DNA of 64,000 nt from Halobacillus sp. A5 (GTDB taxonomy: Bacteria; Bacillota; Bacilli; Bacillales; Halobacillaceae), in NCBI RefSeq assembly GCF_024189315.1, contig NZ_JAIZEO010000006.1, positions 1 to 64,000 of the forward strand. Reading direction: 5' to 3'. Positions 53,138 to 62,362 of this stretch are shown piece by piece. The notes under the pieces are model-generated. The model was not told the DNA's origin and did no database searches. It saw only the letters and a program-made list of their open reading frames with translations. Each line of letters opens with the position of its first letter. The first letter of the stretch is position 1. A program made the position numbers and the translations under genes.

Positions 53138-53920
53138 ATGACAACTACCATTGCTATTATTCAGATGCATATCGAATTTGGTAAGCCGGAAACGAATCGC
53201 CAGCAAGCCATCCCCCGAATTAAGGAAGCCGTCTTAGAAGGAGCAGAAGTAATCGTCCTGCCTGAGCTCTGGACAACGGGCTATGACCTGAGCCGTTTTG
53301 ACGAAATTGCTGAACCCATTGATGGCCCGACTCATCAACTGATGAGGGATCTCGCCCGACAGCATCACGTGACGATCACTGGATCCATCGCAGAGAAAGA
53401 CCAGGGGCATTTTTATAATACACTAGTCGCTTACGACCCGGAAGGCCATCGTATATTAAAATATCGTAAAGCTCACCTCTTCCGTTTAATGAATGAAGAG
53501 AAATTTCTTCATTCCGGAAATCAAAAAGGAAACTTTACTTTGAATGACACGCTTGTCGCCGGTGTGATCTGCTATGACATCCGCTTCCCTGAATGGATCC
53601 GTACCCATATGCTGAATGGTGCGCGGGCACTATTTGTCGTTGCGGAATGGCCGAAGCCCAGAGTGGAGCATTGGAGAAATATTTTAATCAGCCGTGCCAT
53701 TGAAAATCAAAGCTTTGTAATTGCCTGCAACCGTGTGGGAGCTGACGAGAATAATGAATTTGGCGGACATTCAATCGTAATTGATCCGTGGGGAAATGTC
53801 GTGGCTGAAGCCGGTAACAATGAAGAAATTTTATTATGTGATGTCGATTTCACAAGAGTAGAAGCCATACGAGAACAGATCCCGATTTTCCAGGACCGCC
53901 GACCCGACTTATACGAATAA
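53138..53920 (+). CDS. Carbon-nitrogen hydrolase (MtnU-like omega-amidase)
   Basis: A 260-residue nitrilase-superfamily enzyme with the catalytic triad E43 (LPELWTTGYD), K111 (KYRKAHLFRLMNEEKF) and C145 (AGVICYDIRFPEW). It resembles B. subtilis MtnU, an omega-amidase hydrolysing 2-oxoglutaramate produced by glutamine transamination. The start is ATG 53138, after AAGAGGTG; the reading from 53012 starts in the neighbouring gene. An MtnE-like aminotransferase is encoded at 57250. Confidence 0.83.
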   Translation: MTTTIAIIQMHIEFGKPETNRQQAIPRIKEAVLEGAEVIVLPELWTTGYDLSRFDEIAEPIDGPTHQLMRDLARQHHVTITGSIAEKDQGHFYNTLVAYDPEGHRILKYRKAHLFRLMNEEKFLHSGNQKGNFTLNDTLVAGVICYDIRFPEWIRTHMLNGARALFVVAEWPKPRVEHWRNILISRAIENQSFVIACNRVGADENNEFGGHSIVIDPWGNVVAEAGNNEEILLCDVDFTRVEAIREQIPIFQDRRPDLYE

Positions 53921-53939
53921 AAAAACTTTTTCACATTTC

Positions 53940-54080
53940 AGCTAAATGAGAAACCCTTGTTTTCTCTTTTAGCTCGAAAGTGTAAACATTAGTGGCAGGA
54001 TCAAGAGGAAAGGGTCTTAGGTAATAGATTACTAAACCAAGCGGCGACTAAGATGTGCTTTTCTACAAGGCTCCATGTTC
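53940..54080. repeat. Partial copy of the long dispersed repeat
   Basis: ATGAGAAACCC, CGAAAGTGTAAACATT, GGATCAAGAGGAAAGGGTCTTAGG and CTTTTCTACAAGGCTCCATG occur in the same order as on the minus strand of 34905-34658. Confidence 0.65.
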
Positions 54081-54088
54081 GCTTTAAC

Positions 54089-54138
54089 ATAAATAATCCG
54101 AACTGATTTCTACAAAATCATTCGGATTATTTTATGTT
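54089..54138. terminator. Bidirectional terminator after nos
   Basis: AACATAAATAATCCGAA and TTCGGATTATTTTATGTT form a long stem just downstream of the nos stop, T-rich on both sides. Confidence 0.8.
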
Positions 54139-54142
54139 TTAT

Positions 54143-55228
54143 TCAGTTTTGTCCCGACCTCTTTCTATAGGGGGGCTTCTGGTAAAAGTAATTAGGGGTA
54201 TCCATGCGGTTCTCAAATGATTGATGAAAAATCTTAGTCGCTGCCGGTGACACAGGAGGAATAAGCCATGTCCAATCTCCTGTCGCATCCCGTGAACATG
54301 TCTTCTCTTTTTCAAGAAATAATTGAAACTGCTCAGCAGCACTGTGATGATCCACAATACTTACCTTATCCGTTTTATATGAATAAAGGACGGCTTGATT
54401 TAGTTCAATTAAGGCACGATCCTTCCACAGTATTGTATTTCTGCGTGTGTTAAGCCCCATTCCTTCCGCTACGGCCGGCAGCATGTTGTAGCGGAAGGAA
54501 TCGGCTAAATTACGAGCCCCTATTTCTGTTTCCATGTACCATCCGTTAAAAGGAGCGGCTGTATAGTCGATACCGCCGATTTCCAGACGCATATCAGAAA
54601 TGATCGGAACGGCATACCACTTCAGCTGCAGGTCCTTAAACCAGTCAAATTCTGGATGGCGCAGTTGAACTTCAAGTACTTTTTCTAAAGGAATCTCAAA
54701 CCACTTCGGCTGGGCTTCGCCAATTTGAATAACGAGAGGAAGGATATCAAAGGAACCGCCGCCTCCTTTCCATCCAAGCTGCCGGCAGAAATTCGTAAAT
54801 TCAATTGAAGCAGGATCACCTATGACGCCTGCAGGTTCATCATAACCTGCATAGCGGATCAACTGATGGTTCCAGACACGTACTCGCTCCCCCCCTAATT
54901 GAGGCGGGAAAATAGTAATTGCTGATCGGATTCTGCCTTCGTTCGTAGCATAGTCGATGTGCTCCAAAAGCCCTTCATATATATCGTCCTCATTCTTCAC
55001 GCTGCGTTGGTCTACCACGTGTAAGCTTTCCCAAAACAGCCGTCCGATACATCGGTTACTGTTCCGCCAGGCAGCCTTCGCTCCAAATTCGAGTTCTTCA
55101 TAAGTGTGCTCATATGTACCGGTCTGCTCAATAGCTGTCTTAACTTCCTGTAATCTGCTGTCTATATTGAAAGGTTTATCTAACTCTGTATAACATTGAC
55201 GTATAAAGTCTTCTGCCTTTTTCCACAT
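54143..55228 (-). CDS. nos: Bacterial nitric oxide synthase oxygenase
   Basis: A 361-residue oxygenase-only NOS. The heme-thiolate cysteine is C60 (WRNSNRCIGR). The segment IEFTNFCRQLGWKG and the substrate-site Glu in NGWYMETEIGARNL are present, followed by a C-terminal tail of usual length. It oxidises arginine to NO and citrulline with reductase partners borrowed from the cell. In bacilli it protects against oxidative stress and some antibiotics. Monocistronic. Confidence 0.95.
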   Translation of the reverse strand: MWKKAEDFIRQCYTELDKPFNIDSRLQEVKTAIEQTGTYEHTYEELEFGAKAAWRNSNRCIGRLFWESLHVVDQRSVKNEDDIYEGLLEHIDYATNEGRIRSAITIFPPQLGGERVRVWNHQLIRYAGYDEPAGVIGDPASIEFTNFCRQLGWKGGGGSFDILPLVIQIGEAQPKWFEIPLEKVLEVQLRHPEFDWFKDLQLKWYAVPIISDMRLEIGGIDYTAAPFNGWYMETEIGARNLADSFRYNMLPAVAEGMGLNTRRNTILWKDRALIELNQAVLYSYKTDKVSIVDHHSAAEQFQLFLEKEKTCSRDATGDWTWLIPPVSPAATKIFHQSFENRMDTPNYFYQKPPYRKRSGQN

Positions 55229-55339
55229 ATCTATTCAACCCTCTCATCACTTGCTTTGCCCTTATATACTATCACAACTAACAGAGTGCCGACGTTTCTT
55301 AAAATCCTTTTTTTGATAGAAGAATCACTAGACAAATTG

Positions 55340-55513
55340 ACGGCTGAACTTTCTTACACGGCTCCATACTTCAATGGTCCCGAAAACCTATTACAATCAA
55401 ACGAAACAAACAAAACGCCGACTCCTGCTGGGCGAGCAGAGGGGGAAGGTCCCGCAAACCGCGGAAACTGCCCGTCCTGCCCCGCTTCGAAGCGGCGCTT
55501 TTCACCAGCATGA
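55340..55513. repeat. Divergent copy of the long dispersed repeat
   Basis: Contains TTTCTTACACGGCTCCATAC and, on the minus strand, GAAAAGCGCCGCTTCGAAGCGGGGC, both matching modules of the 34484-34905 copy. The gap 55229-55530 holds no gene. Confidence 0.55.
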
Positions 55514-55530
55514 AATATTGTGGAGATGAC

Positions 55531-55737
55531 TTACCCTCCAAAGAAAAAATCAAAAATATTACTGGCTTTAGAAGCTTCTTTGTTATAAAACTCTGAGTAG
55601 CCGCAGTTTTTGCAGAAGACGACTGTAAATTGGTTGCTTTGAACATCGAACATTTTAGATAATCCAGTTCCGGTCATCGCCACATCTTTCGAATCCGCAT
55701 CCTTGCTGCCGCATTTTATACATCCTTGTTCGCTCAT
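55531..55737 (-). CDS. Small zinc-ribbon protein (DUF2082 type)
   Basis: A 68-residue protein with CIKC (C6, C9) and CKNC (C42, C45) forming a zinc ribbon, and a Phe-rich end NIFDFFFGG. Family described as nucleic-acid-binding-like but function unknown. AGGAGG precedes the ATG. Confidence 0.85.
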   Translation of the reverse strand: MSEQGCIKCGSKDADSKDVAMTGTGLSKMFDVQSNQFTVVFCKNCGYSEFYNKEASKASNIFDFFFGG

Positions 55738-55787
55738 GGTAAAAAACCTCCTTATTTACTCCTTACGATTGAAGGCTGCTATACGTT

Positions 55788-57119
55788 TCACTTTGCTTTT
55801 CTGGCTGCCTGCTGAACAGGGTCCCAGACGCTGTTAAAAGGCGGAGCGTATGCTAAATCTAATTCAATCAAACGGTCCACTGACATCTGGTGATAGAGAG
55901 CAGTTGCCAAGACATCAACCCTTTTATCCACCCCTTCTTTCCCTATGATCTGCCCTCCTAATAACGCCCGCGTTTTCTCATGATAAAGGAGTTTGACCTT
56001 CATAGTACCTTCTTTTGAGTAATACCCGGCAGCATGTGTGGAGTCGATAGTAACTGTTTTATAAGGAATACCTTCCTGTTCAGCCTCCCGGGAAGAGATT
56101 CCCGTACGCCCGAGTGACAAACTAAAGAATTTTAGAATAGAAGTCCCTACAATTCCCGAAAAGCTGGTGTGTTTATTGACGATATTTAATCCAGCAATCT
56201 GACCTTGTTTATTGGCATGAGTGCCAAGCGGTACATAATCGTGACGTTCTTTTATACGATGATATTGGGTGGCGCAGTCCCCGGCAGCATAAATATCCAT
56301 GATGCTTGTTTCCATAAAACCATTTACTTGAATCGCATCATTATAGCTTTTGTAAATGCCGGTTCCTTCTAAAAAAGAAGTGTTAGGTGTAACCCCTGCG
56401 GAAATAAGCACATGATCCGCTTCATAACGTCCTTTGTCCGTTAGGATACATTCCACCCGCTCTCCTCCTTCAAAACCTTCTACCGATTCGTTAAGTAACA
56501 GCGACACGCCGTTCTTTTCTGCTTCTTCATGCACAAGAGACGACATGTCTTCATCGAAAATTTTAGCGAGCTGAGAACCACGGTCAATAATGCGGACGTT
56601 TTTGCCCAGGCTGACTAAATTCTCTGCCATTTCCAGTCCTATGTAACCCCCTCCAATAATTGAAACGTCTTGAACGTTCTGATTTAAGTCCCTCACGATC
56701 GCTTCTGCATCAGGAATCGTCTTTAAAGGAAATATGCCTTGCAGCTGTATTCCTTCCCACGGCGGCATAACCGGGTCTGCGCCTGTAGCGACCAGCAGAC
56801 GGTCATAATGTTCCTCAAATCCATCCCCGCTCGCATGATTAATGCCGTGTACCACTTTGTGATCACAATCCACACGGGTGACCTCGTGAAGCACCCTCGC
56901 GTCAATGCCATACTTTTCGCGAAATGTTTCAGGTGTCCTTGCGATGAGGTCATCCGTAGACTCTACCTCCCCGCCAATAACGTAAGGGAGACCGCACTGA
57001 CCATAAGAATAGACTTCCCCTCTCTCAAGGGCGATGACTTCATGACCCTCGCTGTTTCGTACAATCTGCATGGCAGCACTCATTCCTGCAGCATCTCCAC
57101 CTATAATAATAATCTTCAT
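55788..57119 (-). CDS. cdr: CoA-disulfide reductase-like flavoprotein
   Basis: A 443-residue pyridine nucleotide-disulfide oxidoreductase. The FAD motif is GGDAAGMSAA, the single active-site cysteine is C42 in YSYGQCGLPY, the NAD motif is IIGGGYIGLEMAENL, and FAAGDC-type IYAAGDCA is followed by the dimerisation domain. CoADR reduces CoA disulfide with NADPH, or may act as NADH oxidase or persulfide reductase. It diverges from the aminotransferase gene. Confidence 0.85.
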   Translation of the reverse strand: MKIIIIGGDAAGMSAAMQIVRNSEGHEVIALERGEVYSYGQCGLPYVIGGEVESTDDLIARTPETFREKYGIDARVLHEVTRVDCDHKVVHGINHASGDGFEEHYDRLLVATGADPVMPPWEGIQLQGIFPLKTIPDAEAIVRDLNQNVQDVSIIGGGYIGLEMAENLVSLGKNVRIIDRGSQLAKIFDEDMSSLVHEEAEKNGVSLLLNESVEGFEGGERVECILTDKGRYEADHVLISAGVTPNTSFLEGTGIYKSYNDAIQVNGFMETSIMDIYAAGDCATQYHRIKERHDYVPLGTHANKQGQIAGLNIVNKHTSFSGIVGTSILKFFSLSLGRTGISSREAEQEGIPYKTVTIDSTHAAGYYSKEGTMKVKLLYHEKTRALLGGQIIGKEGVDKRVDVLATALYHQMSVDRLIELDLAYAPPFNSVWDPVQQAARKAK

Positions 57120-57249
57120 TCTTTATCACATCCTTCCTATTAGTTATACCCCAAAGCAAAGGATGACAAAAACCCCTCTTTACAAATGATTAAGAGCACG
57201 TTAGTATGAATTATTAAACTTTTCAAAAAATAAACAAAAGGAGGATTCT

Positions 57250-58443
57250 ATGAAGGAGTTCCAGCAATCCGAGGCTTTACAGCGCTTACCTGACCAATTC
57301 TTTGCCAAGCTCGTTAAAAAGCTTCATACATATCAGCAGCAGGGGCGAGATTTAATTAATCTCGGCCAGGGCAACCCTGACCAGCCTACCCCCGATCACA
57401 TTGTCAAATCCCTGCAGCAGGCTGCAGAGAACCCCGTCAATCATAAGTACTCTCCTTTTCAAGGATTTGACCATTTAAAGGAAGCTGTGGCCACTTACTA
57501 TAAACGGGAGTACGATGTAGATGTTGATCCCGATCAGGAAGTTGCCGTCCTGTTCGGCAGTAAAGCCGGACTGGTTGAATTGAGTCAATGCTTTTTAAAT
57601 ACTGGTGATGTCGCGCTTGTACCTGACCCGGGTTATCCCGATTACTGGTCGGGAGTGGCGCTTGCAGATGGTGTAATGGAGCCTCTCCCTTTACTTGAGG
57701 AGAACGGCTTCCTTCCTAATTACGGAGATATTGAGGAAGAGACATTAAATAAGGCGAAGCTTATGTTTCTCAATTATCCAAATAACCCGACATCGGCGGT
57801 TGCGAATCGAGCTTTCTTTGAAGAGACAGTTGAGATAGCTGATCAACATGATATTTGCGTAGTTCATGACTTTGCCTATGGAGCGATTGGATTTGATGGA
57901 GATAAACCTTTAAGCTTTCTTCAAGTCCCCGGTGCAAAAAATGTAGGTGTTGAAATCTATACAATGTCAAAAACCTTCAACATGGCCGGGTGGCGTATCG
58001 CTTTTGCCGTCGGCAATCCAAGCGTCGTTCAAGCGCTTGAATTAATTCAGGATCACTATTATGTCAGTTTGTTTGGCGCCGTCCAGGATGCCGCTGCTGA
58101 TGCGCTGCTAGGGTCCCAGGACTGTGTGGATAACATTAAAGATATGTATGAACGAAGAAGGAACATATTAGCTACAGGTCTGCAGGAAGCGGGATATGAG
58201 TTCACGCCATGCAAAGGCTCTTTCTTTATGTGGTTGAAAGCTCCTGAAGGGTACTCCTCAGAATCATTTGCAGACGAATTGCTTGATAAAGTTGGTTTAT
58301 TTACTGCCCCAGGCATCGGATTTGGAGAATATGGTGAATCGTACGTGCGGATCGGCTTAAATAACTCAGAAGAAAGTCTATTAGATGCCGTTAAAAGGTT
58401 TAAAGCTTTTAAAAAAGAACATGTAAAAAAACCGGAGCAGTAA
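57250..58443 (+). CDS. PLP-dependent class I aminotransferase (MtnE-like)
   Basis: A 397-residue fold-type I aminotransferase. The PLP lysine is K241 in YTMSKTFNMAGWR. Other marks are NLGQGNPDQPTP, PDPGYPDYWSG and NYPNNPTSAVA. It resembles MtnE, which transaminates ketomethylthiobutyrate to methionine using glutamine. The MtnU-like amidase 3.3 kb away fits this, but no other salvage genes are in the window. AAAGGAGG precedes the ATG. Confidence 0.85.
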   Translation: MKEFQQSEALQRLPDQFFAKLVKKLHTYQQQGRDLINLGQGNPDQPTPDHIVKSLQQAAENPVNHKYSPFQGFDHLKEAVATYYKREYDVDVDPDQEVAVLFGSKAGLVELSQCFLNTGDVALVPDPGYPDYWSGVALADGVMEPLPLLEENGFLPNYGDIEEETLNKAKLMFLNYPNNPTSAVANRAFFEETVEIADQHDICVVHDFAYGAIGFDGDKPLSFLQVPGAKNVGVEIYTMSKTFNMAGWRIAFAVGNPSVVQALELIQDHYYVSLFGAVQDAAADALLGSQDCVDNIKDMYERRRNILATGLQEAGYEFTPCKGSFFMWLKAPEGYSSESFADELLDKVGLFTAPGIGFGEYGESYVRIGLNNSEESLLDAVKRFKAFKKEHVKKPEQ

Positions 58444-58457
58444 AGGCTCCGGTTTTT
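58426..58457 (+). terminator. Terminator overlapping the aminotransferase stop
   Basis: AAAAAACCGGAGC and GCTCCGGTTTTT form the stem, with the stop codon TAA in the loop. Confidence 0.92.
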
Positions 58458-58600
58458 CCAGTTTGTTGAGAAACCATCGATTTCTCTTTCATCTTGAAAG
58501 TGTGTACACATTTCTTGCAGGATGAGCAGACAGGAGAAACCCCTGTTCCTTTTCTCTAGATTCTAATAGAGGAACCATAGATACCATGTGTACATTCATC
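58458..58600. repeat. Short copy of the long dispersed repeat
   Basis: GTTTGTTGAGAAACCATCG and GAAAGTGTGTACACATT at the left, and on the minus strand ATGTACACATGGTATC plus GTTCCTCTATTAGAATC at the right. These are the two ends of the 34484-34905 element with the middle missing. Confidence 0.7.
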
Positions 58601-58602
58601 AA

Positions 58603-60057
58603 TTAAAATGGAAATTCTCTATACCCGTTCATGACTCCTATCCATTTCACGGTTGTGAACTTTTCTAAAGCCCATTCTCCCCCAAATCGGCCGATCCCGG
58701 ACTCTTTTTCACCGCCAAAGGCGACATGAGCTTCGTCATTTACAGATTGATCGTTAATATGAATCATTCCTGTCTCTATCCGCTTCGCCACTTCTACACC
58801 ACGGTGAATGTCTTCGGTAAACACTGAACCACTTAACCCGTAATGGGAGTTGTTCGCTTCCTTCACCGCTTCCTCTTCACTGCCTGCTTTAATAATGGAA
58901 GCCACGGGACCAAACATTTCATGCTCGGCTGCCGGCATATCACTGGTCACTCCCGTTAAGATGGTCGGCTGCATGATATTACCTTCAGCCTCTCCTCCGG
59001 TTAAAATCGACGCTCCCTGCTCGACACTTTTTTCTATATCCTCTTGAATCCGTTTTACTGCCTCGTGATTAATAAGTGGTCCAACAACGCTTTCTTTCTC
59101 AGATGGATCGCCAAATTTTAAGCTTTCCACCTTTTCTTTAAAAGCGGAAACAAATTCATCGTGAACTTGTTCATGCACAATAATCCGATTAACCGCCATG
59201 CAGATTTGACCCTGATGCAGGTATTTGCCAAAAGCTGCAGCCTGTACAGCCTTATCTATATTCGCATCTTCAAGAACAATCATAGCGTTATTACCGCCAA
59301 GCTCAAGAGCTGTATCCTTGATATGCCTTCCGGCTAGTTCACCGATATGACTTCCTACCTCTGTTGAACCAGTAAACGAAATAAGCTTCACGGAGGGGTG
59401 AGTGACAAAGACATCACCGATTTCCGATCCTCTTCCTACCACTACGTTACATACGCCTTTAGGAAATCCAGCTTCTTCAAATAACTCTGCTATAAATAAT
59501 CCTGAAGTTACCGGAGTTTCAGAAGCTGGCTTAACGACTACTGTATTTCCAGTGGCTATCGCAGGTGCAATTGAACGCATCGCTAAATGAAAAGGAAAGT
59601 TCCATGGACCGATGACACCAATGACGCCTTTTGGTGAACGGTACACTCTGTTCTCTTTCCCCTTAGTATTTGAAGGGAGGATCTGTCCATTCATCCTTGT
59701 AGGAAATGAAGCGGATTCTTTAATAATCCCGAGTGCTGCCTGATATTCCACTTCAGCTTTCACAATCGTGCTCCCTGCTTCTTTAACAAGCCAGTCCACA
59801 ATTTCGTCCTTGCGCTTCTCTACAACTTTCACCAGCTCTTCAAAATAAGACTGAACTTCGGCCGGTGTAAACACCTTCCATTCTTGCTGGGCTTTCTCAG
59901 CTGCCTGATAAGCTCTGTCTAAATCCTCTTCACTGGCGGAAGGTATATTGGAAAGAGTTTGATTTGTATAGGGGTTTACGTTTTCAACCATTTTTTCGCT
60001 GGAGCCTGACTGCCATTCTCCATTTATATATTGCTTCATAAATGTTTGTGGACTCAT
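58603..60057 (-). CDS. NAD(P)-dependent aldehyde dehydrogenase
   Basis: A 484-residue aldehyde dehydrogenase. The catalytic C286 is in HQGQICMAVNR, the general base E252 in LELGGNN, and N153 in GPWNFPF. The pattern recalls benzaldehyde/vanillin-type dehydrogenases (YfmT-like) of Bacilli; true substrate unknown. The start is ATG 60057, 8 nt after GGAGG; the longer reading to 60102 lacks a site. Monocistronic. Confidence 0.88.
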   Translation of the reverse strand: MSPQTFMKQYINGEWQSGSSEKMVENVNPYTNQTLSNIPSASEEDLDRAYQAAEKAQQEWKVFTPAEVQSYFEELVKVVEKRKDEIVDWLVKEAGSTIVKAEVEYQAALGIIKESASFPTRMNGQILPSNTKGKENRVYRSPKGVIGVIGPWNFPFHLAMRSIAPAIATGNTVVVKPASETPVTSGLFIAELFEEAGFPKGVCNVVVGRGSEIGDVFVTHPSVKLISFTGSTEVGSHIGELAGRHIKDTALELGGNNAMIVLEDANIDKAVQAAAFGKYLHQGQICMAVNRIIVHEQVHDEFVSAFKEKVESLKFGDPSEKESVVGPLINHEAVKRIQEDIEKSVEQGASILTGGEAEGNIMQPTILTGVTSDMPAAEHEMFGPVASIIKAGSEEEAVKEANNSHYGLSGSVFTEDIHRGVEVAKRIETGMIHINDQSVNDEAHVAFGGEKESGIGRFGGEWALEKFTTVKWIGVMNGYREFPF

Positions 60058-60132
60058 TATTGAAACCTCCATGTGTATCGTAGTCACACGGGTATTTTCC
60101 ACTTTTGTCTTTACTTGAAACCTTTAGAGTCA

Positions 60133-60576
60133 CTATCTAATTTCCATTAGCATATCCACATGTGGAATATCATCTTCTAAATACACTTCTGATACTTCTT
60201 TAAAACCAAAAGAACCGTAAAATGCACGCAGGTATTCCTGACCATGCAGCGAGATGGACGGGGCGTGAATCTCGTTTTTTAAAAAACTGATCGCCCGATT
60301 CATTAATTCCCTCCCTGCTCCCGATCCTCTTGCAGCCTCGGTAACGAGAACTCGTCCAATAGAATAGTGTCCGCTTTCGTTTTCCGGCGGGACAATACGG
60401 CAGTATGCTTCGATTCTTCCTCCGCGCTCTTTCCACATATGTAAGCACTCATCATCTCTTCCATCAATTTCGGGATAGGGGCACTCCTGCTCCACTACAA
60501 ATACTTGAACGCGCAATTGAAGGATGGAGTACAGTTCATGCTTCGTCAATTCTTCAAATGTTTTTCTTACCCACAT
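60133..60576 (-). CDS. ElaA-type GNAT family acetyltransferase
   Basis: A 147-residue GNAT protein of the ElaA subgroup: LYSILQLRVQVFVVEQECPYPEIDGRD, IGRVLVTEAARGSGAGRELM and LHGQEYLRAFYGSFGF. Substrate unknown. GAGGGAG precedes the ATG. Confidence 0.88.
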   Translation of the reverse strand: MWVRKTFEELTKHELYSILQLRVQVFVVEQECPYPEIDGRDDECLHMWKERGGRIEAYCRIVPPENESGHYSIGRVLVTEAARGSGAGRELMNRAISFLKNEIHAPSISLHGQEYLRAFYGSFGFKEVSEVYLEDDIPHVDMLMEIR

Positions 60577-60733
60577 CTTTTTCTCCCTCTTTTCGTTAAA
60601 TTGAACTTAATAACACTATACAAAATTTCTATAAAAAACCAACTATTTTTTTATTGTCATACAGTTTAAAAAGGCACGGTCAGGGTATATTACGTCTAGC
60701 AAAATTATATTAATATAAGGAGGTCTCTTGTTC

Positions 60734-62122
60734 ATGTTCCTAAATTTTCTCCCTGTAGAAATTCGTAAATATTTCCGCATGTCGAGACGGCAGCGAAAGC
60801 ATGAAATGCAGATGACATTATGGTACATGCCTGCTGTATACATTTTAATATCTATTGTACTAGTTGCTGTTACTTTATTTTTAGACCTCCAAATCGGGCT
60901 GGAAGAGGCCGCCCCTAAAATGCTGCAAATTGAAGTTTCAGTAACGAGGACCCTCGTAAGTACGTTAATTGGCGGTATTTTGACACTCAGCGCCTTTACG
61001 TTAAACTCTCTACTTGTCGTACTCACAACCTTCAGCGGCCAGTTCTCACCGCGTATGCTGTTAAACTTTGTATCTGACCGTCAGACCCAGCACGCTCTTG
61101 GAATATTTAACGGCAGCTTCGTTTATGTATTGCTTGCCTTTTTATTTATCGGGAATGCTTCCTCAGATACAGTCTTTGTTGCTACACCTGTAATTACCGT
61201 TATTCTGGCATTTACTACAGCTGTCGTGTTTATCTATTTCATAAACCACGCCACCACATGGATGCAGGTTCATAACATTACGTATACGATGAAGAATGTC
61301 TCTAAAAAGATTATCAATGATACCCTGCGTAAGGATCTGGATGAGCACCGGACGGAGGAACCTGGAGATTTAAAGGATGAAGAACGAAAAGACCAGCACC
61401 ATGTATTGGCCCGGGAATCAGGTTACTTGCAGACAGTGGATTATAATAGAATGATCTCAGAAGCGAGGAAAAACGATATTATCATTCAGTTACATTTCCA
61501 GGTCGGTGATTATATACTTGCTGGAAATGAATTCTTCAGCTTTTGGGGACCAGGGGCCGGAGAAATAGAAGAGTCAAACTACTACGCTATGTTTGAGTTA
61601 GGACATAAGGAAACTGAAATTCAAGATTTACAAATGGGGATGCACAAACTGGCTGAGATAGCAATTAAAGCCATCGGAAATAATGACCCAAAAACGGCTT
61701 CAAACACGATCCATCAAATGGCCGAGCTCATGCTCAGCGTAGACAGCTATATCACTTTCACCCCTTACCTTGCAGATGACCAAAAACAAGTCCGCGTTAT
61801 TCTCAAGGAAGAGACCTTTGATTATTACTTGTACCGAGGATTTGGCTTTATTCGTCATTACGCAAAAGATAACCATTTAATCATTACCGATATCATTTCG
61901 TCTCTGGCTAAAGTAGCCGAGTCCATTGATGTCTCAAAACATGATAAACTTTGGGAGTTTGCATGCAATACCATGGATCATATAGAGACTGAGGTCATCT
62001 ATGAGCTCGATAAAACCTTTTTACTGCGTGAAATTTATAATTTAGCTAAAGTAACGGAGCACTTGAATGAATACCCTCGTATAGAATCTAAATTTTATCC
62101 TAATGCTAATGAAAACACATAA
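60734..62122 (+). CDS. DUF2254 membrane protein
   Basis: A 462-residue protein. Four hydrophobic segments lie in the first 160 residues (for example WYMPAVYILISIVLVAVTLF). The DUF2254 motif FTLNSLLVVLTTFSGQFSPRMLLNF follows, then a large soluble C-terminal region. Function unknown. The start is ATG 60734, 10 nt after AAGGAGG; TTG 60728 is an alternative. A terminator follows. Confidence 0.87.
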   Translation: MFLNFLPVEIRKYFRMSRRQRKHEMQMTLWYMPAVYILISIVLVAVTLFLDLQIGLEEAAPKMLQIEVSVTRTLVSTLIGGILTLSAFTLNSLLVVLTTFSGQFSPRMLLNFVSDRQTQHALGIFNGSFVYVLLAFLFIGNASSDTVFVATPVITVILAFTTAVVFIYFINHATTWMQVHNITYTMKNVSKKIINDTLRKDLDEHRTEEPGDLKDEERKDQHHVLARESGYLQTVDYNRMISEARKNDIIIQLHFQVGDYILAGNEFFSFWGPGAGEIEESNYYAMFELGHKETEIQDLQMGMHKLAEIAIKAIGNNDPKTASNTIHQMAELMLSVDSYITFTPYLADDQKQVRVILKEETFDYYLYRGFGFIRHYAKDNHLIITDIISSLAKVAESIDVSKHDKLWEFACNTMDHIETEVIYELDKTFLLREIYNLAKVTEHLNEYPRIESKFYPNANENT

Positions 62123-62126
62123 TTAA

Positions 62127-62170
62127 AATCAGGCTGTCGAGAAAGTAGACAGCCTGATTTATTTTTTTTG
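62127..62170 (+). terminator. Terminator after the DUF2254 gene
   Basis: AATCAGGCTGTC and GACAGCCTGATT form the stem, followed by TATTTTTTTT. Confidence 0.92.
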
Positions 62171-62288
62171 ATTAAATTATTTTCTTATGCGTTGTTTCTT
62201 TGGAACACCTCCGTTTAAATTCACCTCGCTTTCTCCAGCCTAATTATTCCTGTCACTTTCTCCTCTTCACTTCTAAATTTTTTATTCA

Positions 62289-62340
62289 TTGACACCAAAT
62301 TAAATTTTCCTTACTATTATATATGTACATATAATCATAT
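62289..62340 (+). promoter_or_regulatory. Promoter and ArsR/SmtB-type operator of the CDF-czrA operon
   Basis: TTGACA (62289-62294) and TACTAT (62312-62317) with 17-bp spacing. Directly downstream is ATATG-N10-CATAT (62321-62340), the same size and ends as the 20-bp core of known ArsR/SmtB/CzrA operators. It implies zinc-responsive repression by the operon's second gene. Confidence 0.7.
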
Positions 62341-62362
62341 ATTGAAATAAGGAGGTGCTTTT

